Source: AC-49 sp963817035 | GTDB lineage: Bacteria; Actinomycetota; Thermoleophilia; Solirubrobacterales; Solirubrobacteraceae | Assembly (NCBI GenBank): GCA_963817035.1 | Contig: CAWFMM010000004.1 | Location: 1,240,001-1,304,000, forward strand | Direction: 5' to 3' | DNA length: 64,000 bases | In this document: in pieces, positions 42,034 through 50,743 of the stretch | How positions within the stretch are numbered: the first letter of the stretch is position 1 | Layout of the letters: every line of letters begins with the position of its first letter | Notes under the pieces: generated by a model | What the model saw: only the letters and a program-made list of their open reading frames with translations | Database searches by the model: none | What the model was told of the DNA's origin: nothing | Translations under genes and position numbers: made by a program

Positions 42034-43737
42034 TCAGGCGCTCACGGGCGGGCGGTAGCCCGGGACCACGCCCGTGGACGGGGTGAGCCGCTTGGCGGCG
42101 AGTTGCTGTACGAGCAGGTCGAGCATCTGCTGCTGGAGCTCGCGCGAGGCGTCGGTGGCGTGGCTGGGATGGGCGAGGTTGCGCTGTTCCAGCGGATCCG
42201 CGGTGAGGTCGTAGAGCTCGTACTCGTCGGGCGCGGGCTCGGTCACGGTGGTCGTCTTGCGCCGGTGCAGCCGCTCGTCGCGCTCGCCCGGAGTGGTCCA
42301 GAACTGCGCGTTGTCGAAGTAGCGCGAGAGCTTGACGAGGTGCTGTGCGCCATCGACGTCGACCTCGGCGACGACGGTCTCGATGTGGTTGGGCTGAAGG
42401 ACTGTCGCGTAGGTGCGGATCTTCTTGGCGAGCTTGGCGACCGGGCTGGCACCGGTGGCGGCGCCTTCGCTGATCTCGTCGTCGGTCATGAACAGCACCG
42501 GCCCAGAGGCGTGCTCTGCCCCGTTGAGCACGACCGCCGAGAGATCGCGCCCGACGAGTGGCTGCGCTTCGCTGTGATCGGCGGCGAGCTGCTTGCGCGC
42601 GGCGGCTGGGTCGATACGGGCGAGCCCGAGCAGGGTGGGGATCAGGTCGGCGTGGTTGGTCGGGATGTCGACCGTCCGCGCGCCGCCTTCGATCATCGGC
42701 CCGGCGACGATAAACGGCACGTGGACCGACTCCTCGTAGGCGTTGTGCCACTTCTCGTGCATGCCGCCGTGGGCGCCGAGCATGTCGCCGTGGTCGGAGC
42801 TGAACACGACGATCGTCTTCTCATAGTCTCCTGACGCGCGCAGGGCCTCGAGGACCCGTTCGATCTGCTCATCGACGGTCTGCTGCAACTGGAAATGGAA
42901 CTTGCGATGTGTCTCGATCCATGGCTGTGGTGCCGCGAGCTGCTTCCATTCGTCGGCGTAGCTCTGCTGACAGGTCGGCTTGGTCGAGAGGTCCTCGTCA
43001 TGGGTCGGCGGCTTGGGGATGCTCGGCACCTGCGATGGGTGGTAGCGCAACCCTTGCTTCAGGGCGACCACGCCGAACAGGGAGCTGTCGTGCGGGTTCA
43101 GGAACGAGCACACGCTCAGCCACGGCTGGTCGCTGTCGTCGGCGGCCAGCCGCTCGATCAGCGCGATCGTCTCGTCGGCGGTGAACGGGTCCTTGACCGA
43201 CCCGGTGTTGTGCTTGCCCAACCCATGGGGTTCGGGCCCAACCCACTCCGAGAAGCCGAAATCGTCGAGCAGGTCGGCCGTCAGATAGGCGTCGATGTTC
43301 TCCTGGATGGGAGTGCCGTCCTCAGTGATCGACAACAGCATGCCTTCGCCGCCCGCGTCCTTGAGAGCCACATGGGAGGCGTGCCATTTGCCTTTGAAGA
43401 ACGTGCGGTAGCCGCCGGCGCGAAACCAGTCTCCGAGCGTCGGGACCGTGTCCGGCGCAAGCCAAAACATGTCGTCGCTCTCCGCGGTCTTGGCAAGGCC
43501 GTCGGTCTGGGTCACGCCATGCAGCGACGGGTACTGGCCGGTCAGCAGTGACGCGCGACTCGGCGCGCACGCCGCGGCCATCGCGTAGTGCTTGGTGAAA
43601 CTGACGCCGGTTTCGTTCAGCGAACGCTCGGCCGCGAACTCGTCGTGACGCCAGCGCCGCACCTCTTCGGACTCGTAAGCCGTGGGGAACCGTTGCTGGT
43701 CCGTGAGGATGACCAGGACGTTCGGGCGCGTGGGCAT
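42034..43737 (-). CDS. Sulfatase (formylglycine-dependent)
   Basis: A 567-residue type I sulfatase-family enzyme. Metal-binding Asp in VLVILTDQQRF, the C-x-P-S-R modification site in MAAACAPSRASLLTGQYPS (Cys57), VVFSSDHGDMLGAHGGMHEK (second metal/His), and DEYELYDLTADPLEQRNLAH. The Cys must be oxidised to formylglycine to act; no generating enzyme is in the window. No signal peptide, so it looks cytoplasmic. Substrate unknown: a sulfate ester, or a phosphonate-type ester. Divergent from a SulP transporter. Confidence 0.93.
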   Translation of the reverse strand: MPTRPNVLVILTDQQRFPTAYESEEVRRWRHDEFAAERSLNETGVSFTKHYAMAAACAPSRASLLTGQYPSLHGVTQTDGLAKTAESDDMFWLAPDTVPTLGDWFRAGGYRTFFKGKWHASHVALKDAGGEGMLLSITEDGTPIQENIDAYLTADLLDDFGFSEWVGPEPHGLGKHNTGSVKDPFTADETIALIERLAADDSDQPWLSVCSFLNPHDSSLFGVVALKQGLRYHPSQVPSIPKPPTHDEDLSTKPTCQQSYADEWKQLAAPQPWIETHRKFHFQLQQTVDEQIERVLEALRASGDYEKTIVVFSSDHGDMLGAHGGMHEKWHNAYEESVHVPFIVAGPMIEGGARTVDIPTNHADLIPTLLGLARIDPAAARKQLAADHSEAQPLVGRDLSAVVLNGAEHASGPVLFMTDDEISEGAATGASPVAKLAKKIRTYATVLQPNHIETVVAEVDVDGAQHLVKLSRYFDNAQFWTTPGERDERLHRRKTTTVTEPAPDEYELYDLTADPLEQRNLAHPSHATDASRELQQQMLDLLVQQLAAKRLTPSTGVVPGYRPPVSA

Positions 43738-43805
43738 GGGGCGACGATAGCGCTCCGTGCCATGCTCCCGGCACCGAGCGATACCAACCAGTGGGAGGAA
43801 TTGTC

Positions 43806-43880
43806 ATGGCCGGATCGTCTGAGGCGCCTGTGCTTGAAACGCTCGCCGCGATGGCCGCGGAGTCGCCGACCGTCGGATAG
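43806..43880 (+). other. 24-codon ORF with strong RBS, likely gene remnant
   Basis: GGGAGGA lies seven bases before ATG 43806. The frame opens MAGSSEAPVLETLAAMAAES and stops at TAG 43878-43880, 23 bases before the SulP start. The opening resembles, from memory, that of small carboxymuconolactone-decarboxylase-like proteins, so this may be a truncated gene. A leader peptide for the transporter is an alternative. Confidence 0.3.
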
Positions 43881-43903
43881 TCGCGACCGGGCTCGCCCAC
43901 GCA

Positions 43904-45622
43904 ATGTCTGACGCGCGCGCCTTCGCGCAGCGACACGTGCCCGGCGTGCGGGCCGTCGCGAGCTACCAGCGTTCGTGGCTGCGCCGCGACGTCGTTGCCG
44001 GCATCGTCCTGGCCACGCTGCTCGTGCCACAGGGGATGGCGTACGCCGAGCTGGCCGGGCTGCCGGCGATCACCGGCCTCTACACGTCGGTGCTCTGCTT
44101 GGTCGGCTACGCCGTGTTCGGGCCCTCGCGAATCCTCGTCCTGGGGCCGGATTCGTCGCTGGGGCCGATGATCGCGGCGACGATTCTGCCGATCCTCGGC
44201 TCCGATGGGAGCCCTGAACGTGCGATCGCGTTGGCGTCGATGCTGGCGCTGATCGTCGGGGCGATCATGATCGTAGCCGGGGTCGCAAAGCTCGGGTTCG
44301 TCGCCGATCTGCTCTCCAAGCCGACCCGGATCGGCTACATGAACGGGCTCGCGTTGACGATCCTCGTCGGCCAGCTACCGAAACTGTTCGGGTTCTCGAT
44401 CGATGCCGACGGACTGATCGACGAGGCCCGCGGCTTCGTGAACGGGCTCGCCGACGGGGAGGCCGTCGGCGCCGCGGTGGCGATCGGGCTCGTCAGCCTG
44501 GCTCTGATCCTGGTGCTTGGGCGCTGGCTGCCGCGCATCCCGGGCGTTCTGGTCGCCGTCGTCGTCGCGATCGCGGCGTCGGCAGCGCTCGATCTCGGCG
44601 ATCACGGTGTGTCGCTCGTCGGGACGCTGCCGTCGGGGTTTCCGCCGCTGACCGTGCCCAGCCCGGTGTCGGACCTGCCGCTCCTGGTTGCCGGTGGTCT
44701 AGGGATCGCTTTGGTCGCGTTGACGGACACGATCTCGACCGCGTCGGCGTTCGCTGCCCGGACCGGGCAGGAGGTCGACGGGGACGGTGAGATGATCGGC
44801 ATCGGCGCGGCGAACGTCGCCGCCGGGCTCTTTCAGGGGTTTCCGGTGAGCACGAGCGGGTCGCGGACCGCGGTCGCCGAACGGGCCGGCGCAAAGACCC
44901 AGCTCACCGGCGTCGTCGGCGCCGCCGCGATCGTGCTGATGCTCGTGCTCGTCCCCGGACTGCTGCGCAACCTGCCGCAGCCCACGCTCGCGGCCGTCGT
45001 CATCGCGGCGTCGTTGTCGCTGGCCGACGTCCCCGGCACGGTGCGCCTGTGGCATCAGCGACGCGCCGAGTTCCTGCTCTCAATCGCCGCATTCCTCGGC
45101 GTCGCGTTGCTCGGCGTCCTGGCGGGTATCGCCGTCGCGGTCGGTCTGTCGATCCTCAACGTGTTCCGGCGGGCCTGGTGGCCGTATCAGACGACGCTCG
45201 GCCGCGTCCCGGGGCTGGCCGGCCAGCACGACCGCCAACTGCACCCGGAAGCCGACGTCTTGCCCGGCCTTGTGATCTTCCGCTTTGACGCGCCGCTGGT
45301 GTTTGCCAACGCGAGAACGTTCCGCGACGAGATCCGCCGCTTCGCCGCCGCCGAGCCGCGGCCGACGTGGATCGTCATCGCGGCGGAACCATTGACCGAT
45401 GTCGACACCACCGCCGCCGACATGCTCGCCGACCTCGACGAGGAGCTCAACGCCGCTGGCATCGCGCTCGTCTTCGCCGAGCTCAAGGACGGTGTCCGGG
45501 CCAAGCTTGAGCGCTACGAGCTCATCGGCCCACTCGATCCCGCTCACTTCTTCCCCACCCTCGACGCCGCGATCGACAGCTTCCGCCGCCAGACCGGCGC
45601 CGACTGGGAGCCGGCGCCATGA
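43904..45622 (+). CDS. SulP-family anion transporter with STAS domain
   Basis: A 572-residue SLC26/SulP protein. It has about 12-14 membrane segments (DVVAGIVLATLLVPQGMAYA, ELAGLPAITGLYTSVLCLVG), the SulP signature FGPSRILVLGPDSSLGPMIA, and GIGAANVAAGLFQGFPVSTS with GSRTA. The cytoplasmic STAS domain (about 460-572) includes VIFRFDAPLVFANARTFRDE. It may carry sulfate, bicarbonate or another anion. The neighbouring divergent sulfatase makes sulfate plausible. ATG 43904. Confidence 0.93.
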   Translation: MSDARAFAQRHVPGVRAVASYQRSWLRRDVVAGIVLATLLVPQGMAYAELAGLPAITGLYTSVLCLVGYAVFGPSRILVLGPDSSLGPMIAATILPILGSDGSPERAIALASMLALIVGAIMIVAGVAKLGFVADLLSKPTRIGYMNGLALTILVGQLPKLFGFSIDADGLIDEARGFVNGLADGEAVGAAVAIGLVSLALILVLGRWLPRIPGVLVAVVVAIAASAALDLGDHGVSLVGTLPSGFPPLTVPSPVSDLPLLVAGGLGIALVALTDTISTASAFAARTGQEVDGDGEMIGIGAANVAAGLFQGFPVSTSGSRTAVAERAGAKTQLTGVVGAAAIVLMLVLVPGLLRNLPQPTLAAVVIAASLSLADVPGTVRLWHQRRAEFLLSIAAFLGVALLGVLAGIAVAVGLSILNVFRRAWWPYQTTLGRVPGLAGQHDRQLHPEADVLPGLVIFRFDAPLVFANARTFRDEIRRFAAAEPRPTWIVIAAEPLTDVDTTAADMLADLDEELNAAGIALVFAELKDGVRAKLERYELIGPLDPAHFFPTLDAAIDSFRRQTGADWEPAP

Positions 45623-45686
45623 CGCCCCCGAACACATCGTCCGACCCGCAAGCCGATGTGGTGCCCGACCGTCGTGCCCGGAAAGC

Positions 45687-46712
45687 TCATGAGCGGGCCG
45701 GCTTCCAGCTCTGGGTCAGCGCGCGCACCTGGCGCATGACGGCGGGGGTGAGCGTTGTCGCGAAGGCTCGCGTGAGGTGTGTTGGGTCCTTGAGAACCAG
45801 GACGCCGCCGACGACGGGGTAGCACAGACGGGAGTCGCAGATCTCGTTGTTGACGTCGATCAGTTGAAGGCGAGGCGAATGCAGGCTTGCTGCGGCTGCG
45901 GCTTCAGGGTCCGGGGGGGCCGCGATCGGCCGGGCGACCGCGCAGGAAAGACTGGCCTGGGCGTGTGTCACGATTGCCCGTGCGAGGCACGCGTGGTTGC
46001 CGCGGCCGAACCTCGGTGTGTCGCGCATGACGACGATGTGCTGGACGGTTGCCGGTATCTCCTGCCATACCTGGCGGTAGCCCGCAGTGGCGGCCGCGAA
46101 GTTAGGCTCGCCTGGAGTCCGGATGAACGGGCTGCTGCTCAGTCCACCGACGAAGATGGCGCTGACCTGGCGGTGGTGGCGTAGCCATGGGATGACCGCG
46201 AGGCGCCATTTGGTGCACGACGCGTCGCGGGAGGGGTCGACCGACCGGGTCAGCGCCGAGAACGGACAGCCGGGGTGCACGATGCTGATCCCGTGCCAGT
46301 GCTCGGCTCGCGCGATCGGGGCGAGTGTGGCGCGCCACACCGCGGCGTGACTGTCGCCGATCAGCGCGATCGTGCGTCGCGCCTTGGCCGCTGGCGCTCC
46401 GAACGTGCAGATGAACAGCGGGCCCTCGCGGTGCGCCGTCGTACACGGTGCGTTCGGCGTGGCCTTGGCGACCTTCAGTGATGGCACGACGGTGTACTTC
46501 AGGGCGCTGTCGAGGCACGGGTGTTGGAGCGCGGTCGTCGCGGCGCCGAAGCAGCGCGACGAGGGTTGTGGTCGAGTCGATCCGGATGGGGCGGATATTG
46601 CCGACCTCGCGCTCAAGGAGGGTACGCCCCAGCCCGCGAGCACGGCCACCAACGCAGCCCCGGCCAACGTCACCATGAGGCGACCGGGAATGTTCGGTGT
46701 ATGGCGCGGCAT
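45687..46712 (-). CDS. SGNH-domain secreted protein
   Basis: A 341-residue protein with an N-terminal signal/anchor (GRLMVTLAGAALVAVLAGWG). The SGNH hydrolase-like domain carries block I TIALIGDSHAAVWRATLAPI (Ser) and the final DxxH in LVLKDPTHLTRAFATTLTP. It resembles the periplasmic SGNH module found at the C-terminus of OafA-type acyltransferases, but stands alone here without the membrane acyltransferase. Several Cys pairs suggest extracellular disulfides. ATG 46712. Confidence 0.82.
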   Translation of the reverse strand: MPRHTPNIPGRLMVTLAGAALVAVLAGWGVPSLSARSAISAPSGSTRPQPSSRCFGAATTALQHPCLDSALKYTVVPSLKVAKATPNAPCTTAHREGPLFICTFGAPAAKARRTIALIGDSHAAVWRATLAPIARAEHWHGISIVHPGCPFSALTRSVDPSRDASCTKWRLAVIPWLRHHRQVSAIFVGGLSSSPFIRTPGEPNFAAATAGYRQVWQEIPATVQHIVVMRDTPRFGRGNHACLARAIVTHAQASLSCAVARPIAAPPDPEAAAAASLHSPRLQLIDVNNEICDSRLCYPVVGGVLVLKDPTHLTRAFATTLTPAVMRQVRALTQSWKPARS

Positions 46713-46726
46713 CGTGGACTCCGGCG

Positions 46727-47377
46727 TCAATCGGCCGCGCCGAGAAGGCCCGTTTTGACCGCGATCTGGACCGCGTGCGGCAGGGTGTCCGCGCCCAGTT
46801 TCGCGATCGCTCGAGAGAGGCTGCGCCGGACGGCCGGCTCGTCGATGCCCAGCCGCTGCGCCATGACGTGCTTGTCCACGTTGTCGCGAGCCATGTTGAG
46901 CAGCGAATGCTCTTGAAGCGTCAGGGCCGCGACCTTCCCTGGGCACATCGTGGTCATGATCTCGTCGGAGCCGACCAGGGCGCTCGGCGCGTACGCGGGG
47001 TGAGCGGCTGCTGCGACGGCCTCGACGATCGTCGCGCGATCGGCGGTCTTGCTGACGTACGCGGCGGCCCCGGCCTGCCGGGCGGCGCGGATGAGCGGTT
47101 CGTCATCGAACGCCGACAGCATCACGACCGGAACCTCGGGCCCGCCACGTGCCAGGGCATCGACGACGTCGATGCCGTCCAGACCGGGCATGCTCATGTC
47201 CAGCACCGCAACGTCGGGTTGATGCTCGCGAATCAGGATCAGTGCCTTGTCGCCGTCCCCGCCCTCGGCCACCACGGTCATCCCCGCGGCATTCAGCGTG
47301 CGAACGATGCCGTCGCGGTAGAGCGGGTGATCATCGACCACGACGACGCGCAGCCGATGGTCAGCGTTGTCGGTCAT
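46727..47377 (-). CDS. Response regulator with divergent LuxR-type HTH
   Basis: A 216-residue regulator. The receiver is intact: VVVVDDHPLYRDGIVRTL, phospho-Asp in AVLDMSMPGLDGIDVV, VVMLSAFDDEP and AYVSKTADRATIV. The C-terminal segment aligns with a LuxR/NarL HTH (LTLQEHSLLNMARDNVDKHV, MAQRLGIDEPAVRRSLSRAI) but lacks the usual GxSNxEIA turn. It sits downstream of a histidine kinase gene and starts at ATG 47377. Confidence 0.87.
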   Translation of the reverse strand: MTDNADHRLRVVVVDDHPLYRDGIVRTLNAAGMTVVAEGGDGDKALILIREHQPDVAVLDMSMPGLDGIDVVDALARGGPEVPVVMLSAFDDEPLIRAARQAGAAAYVSKTADRATIVEAVAAAAHPAYAPSALVGSDEIMTTMCPGKVAALTLQEHSLLNMARDNVDKHVMAQRLGIDEPAVRRSLSRAIAKLGADTLPHAVQIAVKTGLLGAAD

Positions 47378-47465
47378 GACGGCTCCTCTCGGGGTGGGAG
47401 ACAGAGCCACCACTGTCGCCCGACCCCGGTACCGAGGCCATCCGCCGATCGGTGGACGAGCGGGA

Positions 47466-48662
47466 CTACGCGCCGTCCCCCAGCCGGCGGGCCGGGAACA
47501 CGGCGGTGATCGCGGCGCCGCCCCCCTCGGTGCTGTCAATGGCGAGGTCGCCGCCGACGGCCCGGATGCGCTCGGTGATCGAGGCGAGACCGATGTGCCC
47601 GCCTACGAGGGCCCGGTCGAGCTGGCCGGGGGCGAAGCCCACGCCGTCGTCGATGACCCGCAGCTCGAGCATGTTCTCCCGAGCCGCGAGTCCGACGTTG
47701 ACCTGTGTCGCGTGGGCGTGTTTGGCCGCGTTGGTCAGGAGTTCGCGGGCGCTGGCGAAGATCAGCTCGTCATGGGTTTCCGCCGCGATCTCATCGACGC
47801 GCACGTGGACCTGAAAGGCGCCACGCCGCGCGGCCTCGTCGCCGTAGTGCTGCAGGACCGCTACTGCACCGGCCCGCTCCAGCCCGACGGGGTGCATCGC
47901 GAAGACCTCGTCGCGCAGCTGGTGGTGCGTCTCGTCGAGTGCTGCCGTCGCGCGGGCCGCGGCGTCGGGCACCCCGCGCTGCACGTCGGTGATCTCCTGG
48001 CGGGCCAGGAGGACGTTCTGGATCGCACCGTCGTGCAGAACCTGGGCAAGGCGCCGGCGCTCGCGCGCTTCGGCGCCCAACGATTGCTGGACCAGCTCGC
48101 GACGGCTGGCGGCCAGCGCGGCAAACGCTCGGGCCTGTCGCCCGACAAGAGTGGAGAGCATGACCGCCGCCGCGCCGACCCAGGCAAGAGTCAGCGACTC
48201 CTCGATGATCAGCTTGGCATCCGCGGGCACCCGCGCCCCTGGATGGGGCACCGTGACGAGCAGGTAGGCCAAGAGCGCGAGCGCGGTCCAACCAGCGGTC
48301 ACTCGAGGGGACAGCCGCAGCGCGGCGACGATCGGCAGGACGTAGAACGAGAACCGGAGCGGGGAGCCTGCCCCGCCCGAGGTGTAGACCAGTGCGGCGA
48401 TCAGCGCAAGATCGACCAGTGCCTGGGTCAGGGGCGCCGGTGGCGTCCGGGTGCCTGGCTGGAGGGCGACGACGAGCATCCCCAGCCCGTAGACCATCAA
48501 CGTGACGACGAGGTAGGGGTAGAGGTCCACGCCGAGATCGTGCTGTCGGCCCGAGAACGCGATCAGCGCGATCGGTACGAGCCCGAGGCGCAGCGCCGCG
48601 ATCCCGAGGTTGGCCGCGTGCGCGTCCGGGGCGGCGGGATCCGTCCCGGAGGTGACGGTCAT
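47466..48662 (-). CDS. Sensor histidine kinase (NarL-partner type)
   Basis: A 398-residue kinase with five or six N-terminal membrane segments (about 20-180), then the HisKA_3 dimerisation helix with phospho-acceptor His in ERRRLAQVLHDGAIQNVLLA. The HATPase has FASARELLTNAAKHAHATQV (N box), LRVIDDGVGFAP (G1) and GHIGLASITERIRAVGG (G2). Signal unknown. ATG 48662 overlaps the stop of the upstream response-regulator gene (ATGA), so the pair is coupled. A second response regulator follows downstream. Confidence 0.93.
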   Translation of the reverse strand: MTVTSGTDPAAPDAHAANLGIAALRLGLVPIALIAFSGRQHDLGVDLYPYLVVTLMVYGLGMLVVALQPGTRTPPAPLTQALVDLALIAALVYTSGGAGSPLRFSFYVLPIVAALRLSPRVTAGWTALALLAYLLVTVPHPGARVPADAKLIIEESLTLAWVGAAAVMLSTLVGRQARAFAALAASRRELVQQSLGAEARERRRLAQVLHDGAIQNVLLARQEITDVQRGVPDAAARATAALDETHHQLRDEVFAMHPVGLERAGAVAVLQHYGDEAARRGAFQVHVRVDEIAAETHDELIFASARELLTNAAKHAHATQVNVGLAARENMLELRVIDDGVGFAPGQLDRALVGGHIGLASITERIRAVGGDLAIDSTEGGGAAITAVFPARRLGDGA

Positions 48663-49303
48663 TCGAGCAGCCCGAGACGCATCGCTTTCGCGACACACGC
48701 CGCCCGGTCGGAGACCTCGAGCTTCTCGTAGACGTGTCCGACGTGGGTCTTGACCGTCGATGGAGCGACGAAGAGCTGCTTGCCGATCTCGTTGGTGTTC
48801 AGACCGGACGCCATCAGCGCGAGGATTTCGTGTTCGCGGCTCGTCAGCACCGGGCGGGAGTCGTCGACGCCGTGGGCGCGCACCTGGGCCAGCAGACCCG
48901 CCTGGAGGCTTGGATCGAGCACCGTCTCCCCGCGCGCCACGGCCGCGACGGCATCGCAGACATCGGCGCGATCGGCGCTCTTGGCCAGATACCCCGCCGC
49001 GCCGGCTGCAATCGCCTGATGGACGATCGGGCCCTCGGTCGACGCGGAGAGCATCAGCACCCGCGTCACGAGCCCGTCCCGACGCACGGCGGCGAGGACC
49101 TGGAGGCCGTCGAGTTCGGGTAGCGAGAAGTCCAGGATCGCGACCGCGGGCGCGAGCTCGCGGATATGGGCGAGTGCGGTGGCCCCGTCGTGCGCCTGGC
49201 CGACCAGTTCGAGATCGGGTCGCTCACGGATCGCGCGGACGATGCCATCACGAAACAACGGGTGGTCGTCGGCGACGAGAACGGTCACACGCGGCTCCGG
49301 CAC
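48659..49303 (-). CDS. NarL/LuxR-family response regulator
   Basis: A 214-residue regulator. Receiver: VLVADDHPLFRDGIVRAIRE, phospho-Asp in AILDFSLPELDGLQVLAAV, VLMLSASTEG and YLAKSADRADV. Canonical HTH: LTSREHEILALMASGLNTNE, IGKQLFVAPSTVKTHVGHVY and EKLEVSDRAACVAKAMRLG. It is the immediate partner of the kinase by translational coupling. ATG 49303. Confidence 0.94.
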   Translation of the reverse strand: MPEPRVTVLVADDHPLFRDGIVRAIRERPDLELVGQAHDGATALAHIRELAPAVAILDFSLPELDGLQVLAAVRRDGLVTRVLMLSASTEGPIVHQAIAAGAAGYLAKSADRADVCDAVAAVARGETVLDPSLQAGLLAQVRAHGVDDSRPVLTSREHEILALMASGLNTNEIGKQLFVAPSTVKTHVGHVYEKLEVSDRAACVAKAMRLGLLE

Positions 49304-49377
49304 GGCACGGTTGTAGCACCTGCACGCGCAGATCGGTCGGGGACCTCACGACGAGACCCGGCAATCTGCCGGCACTG

Positions 49378-50673
49378 TCAGTGGCCGGTGAGCGTGACCG
49401 CGACGAGGATCAGCGACAGCGATGAGGTGGCGAGGACGGTGAGTCCGGCGGCGGTGTTCAGTCCGCGACCGCTGCGCAGGTCGCCCATCAGTTCGCGGTT
49501 GCGGGCCAGGCGCCAGATGAAGAACAGGTTGACCGGCAGCAGCAGGCCGTTGACGACCTGGACGCCGACGAGCAGCGAGATCACCGGGATGCCGGGGATG
49601 ATCGCGACGACGGTGCTGACGACGATCATCGTGGTGATGAGGCCGACGAACACGGGCGCCTCGCGCGCGGAGTGCGACATGCCCTTCTCGAAGCCGAGCG
49701 ATTCGGAGACGACGTAGGACGTGGCGATCGGGAGGATCGCGGCGGCGAGCAGGCTTGCGCCGAGTAGGCCGATGCCGAACAGCATCTCGGCGTACTGGCC
49801 GGCGAACGGCTCGAGCGCGGTCGCGGCCTGTGGCGCGGAGTCGATCGTGTGGATGCCGTGCACGAACAGGGTCGCGCCGGTGGCGATGATGATGAACGCG
49901 GCGATCACGTCGGCGAAGACGGCGCCGAACATCGCCTGGCGGGTCTCCGAGCGCAGGTCCTCGACGCTCGTGCCGCGTTCGACGGTCGCCGACTGCAGGT
50001 AGGTCTGCATGTAGGGCGTGATCGTCGTGCCGGCGGTCGCGACGAACAGCAGCAGGTAGGCGCTGCTGGTGTGGATCTGCGGGTTGATGATCGCCGAGCC
50101 GACGTCGCCCCAGTCGGGCTTGGCGAGGATGGCGGCGATCGGGTAGGCGAAGAACGGGATCGTCAGGACGATGAAGATGCGCTCCGCGGAGCGATAGGAG
50201 CCGCGCACGATGACCAGCCAGATGCCGACGGCGGCGATTGGGACGCTGATCTGCGGCGGGACGCCCGCGAGGCCGAGCGCGGCGCCGATGCCGACGAAGT
50301 CCGAGATGCAGATCCCGAAGCTGGCGATCACGAACGCAGTGGTGGCGAACACCGACCAGCGCAGGCCGTAGGTCTCGCGGATCAGCTCGGCGAGACCCTT
50401 GCCGGTGACGACGCCCATCCGGGCGGCCAGGCTCTGGACGATGGCCAGTGAGATGGTGATCAGCACCATCATCCACAGCAGGTCGTAGCCGTATTTGGCG
50501 CCGACTGAGGAGTAGGTCGCGATGCCGCCGGCGTCGTTGCCGGCGTTGGCTGCGATCAGCCCGGGGCCGAGGACCGCGAGGAACGCGAGCAGGCGTGTGC
50601 GGCGAGGGCGCTCAGTGAGCGCGCGTGGGAGTCGGGCGCCTCGCGCCCCGCTGAACCAGCCCCGGACGCCCAC
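49378..50673 (-). CDS. NRAMP-related divalent metal transporter
   Basis: A 431-residue, 11-TM LeuT-fold protein. TM1 reads LGPGLIAANAGNDAGGIATY where classical NRAMPs have DPGN, and the TM6 region is AGTTITPYMQTYLQSATVER, without the classical MPHN. It is NRAMP-like but belongs to a non-classical subgroup, so Mn2+ or Mg2+ is only a suggestion. GTG 50673 has no clear Shine-Dalgarno. The gene upstream encodes a PRC/MgtE-N/CBS protein, a likely regulator of this permease. Confidence 0.87.
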   Translation of the reverse strand: MGVRGWFSGARGARLPRALTERPRRTRLLAFLAVLGPGLIAANAGNDAGGIATYSSVGAKYGYDLLWMMVLITISLAIVQSLAARMGVVTGKGLAELIRETYGLRWSVFATTAFVIASFGICISDFVGIGAALGLAGVPPQISVPIAAVGIWLVIVRGSYRSAERIFIVLTIPFFAYPIAAILAKPDWGDVGSAIINPQIHTSSAYLLLFVATAGTTITPYMQTYLQSATVERGTSVEDLRSETRQAMFGAVFADVIAAFIIIATGATLFVHGIHTIDSAPQAATALEPFAGQYAEMLFGIGLLGASLLAAAILPIATSYVVSESLGFEKGMSHSAREAPVFVGLITTMIVVSTVVAIIPGIPVISLLVGVQVVNGLLLPVNLFFIWRLARNRELMGDLRSGRGLNTAAGLTVLATSSLSLILVAVTLTGH

Positions 50674-50743
50674 GACTTCGTGCGATGTCGTCGCGCTGGC
50701 CGGTCATGGCCTCATCTTAGATTGGTGCGGTGTTGCGGCGCGG

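Noticed and set aside
50674..50743. Metal riboswitch (M-box or yybP-ykoY) ahead of the NRAMP-like gene
   Set aside because: The gap is only 70 bases and lacks the conserved riboswitch cores.
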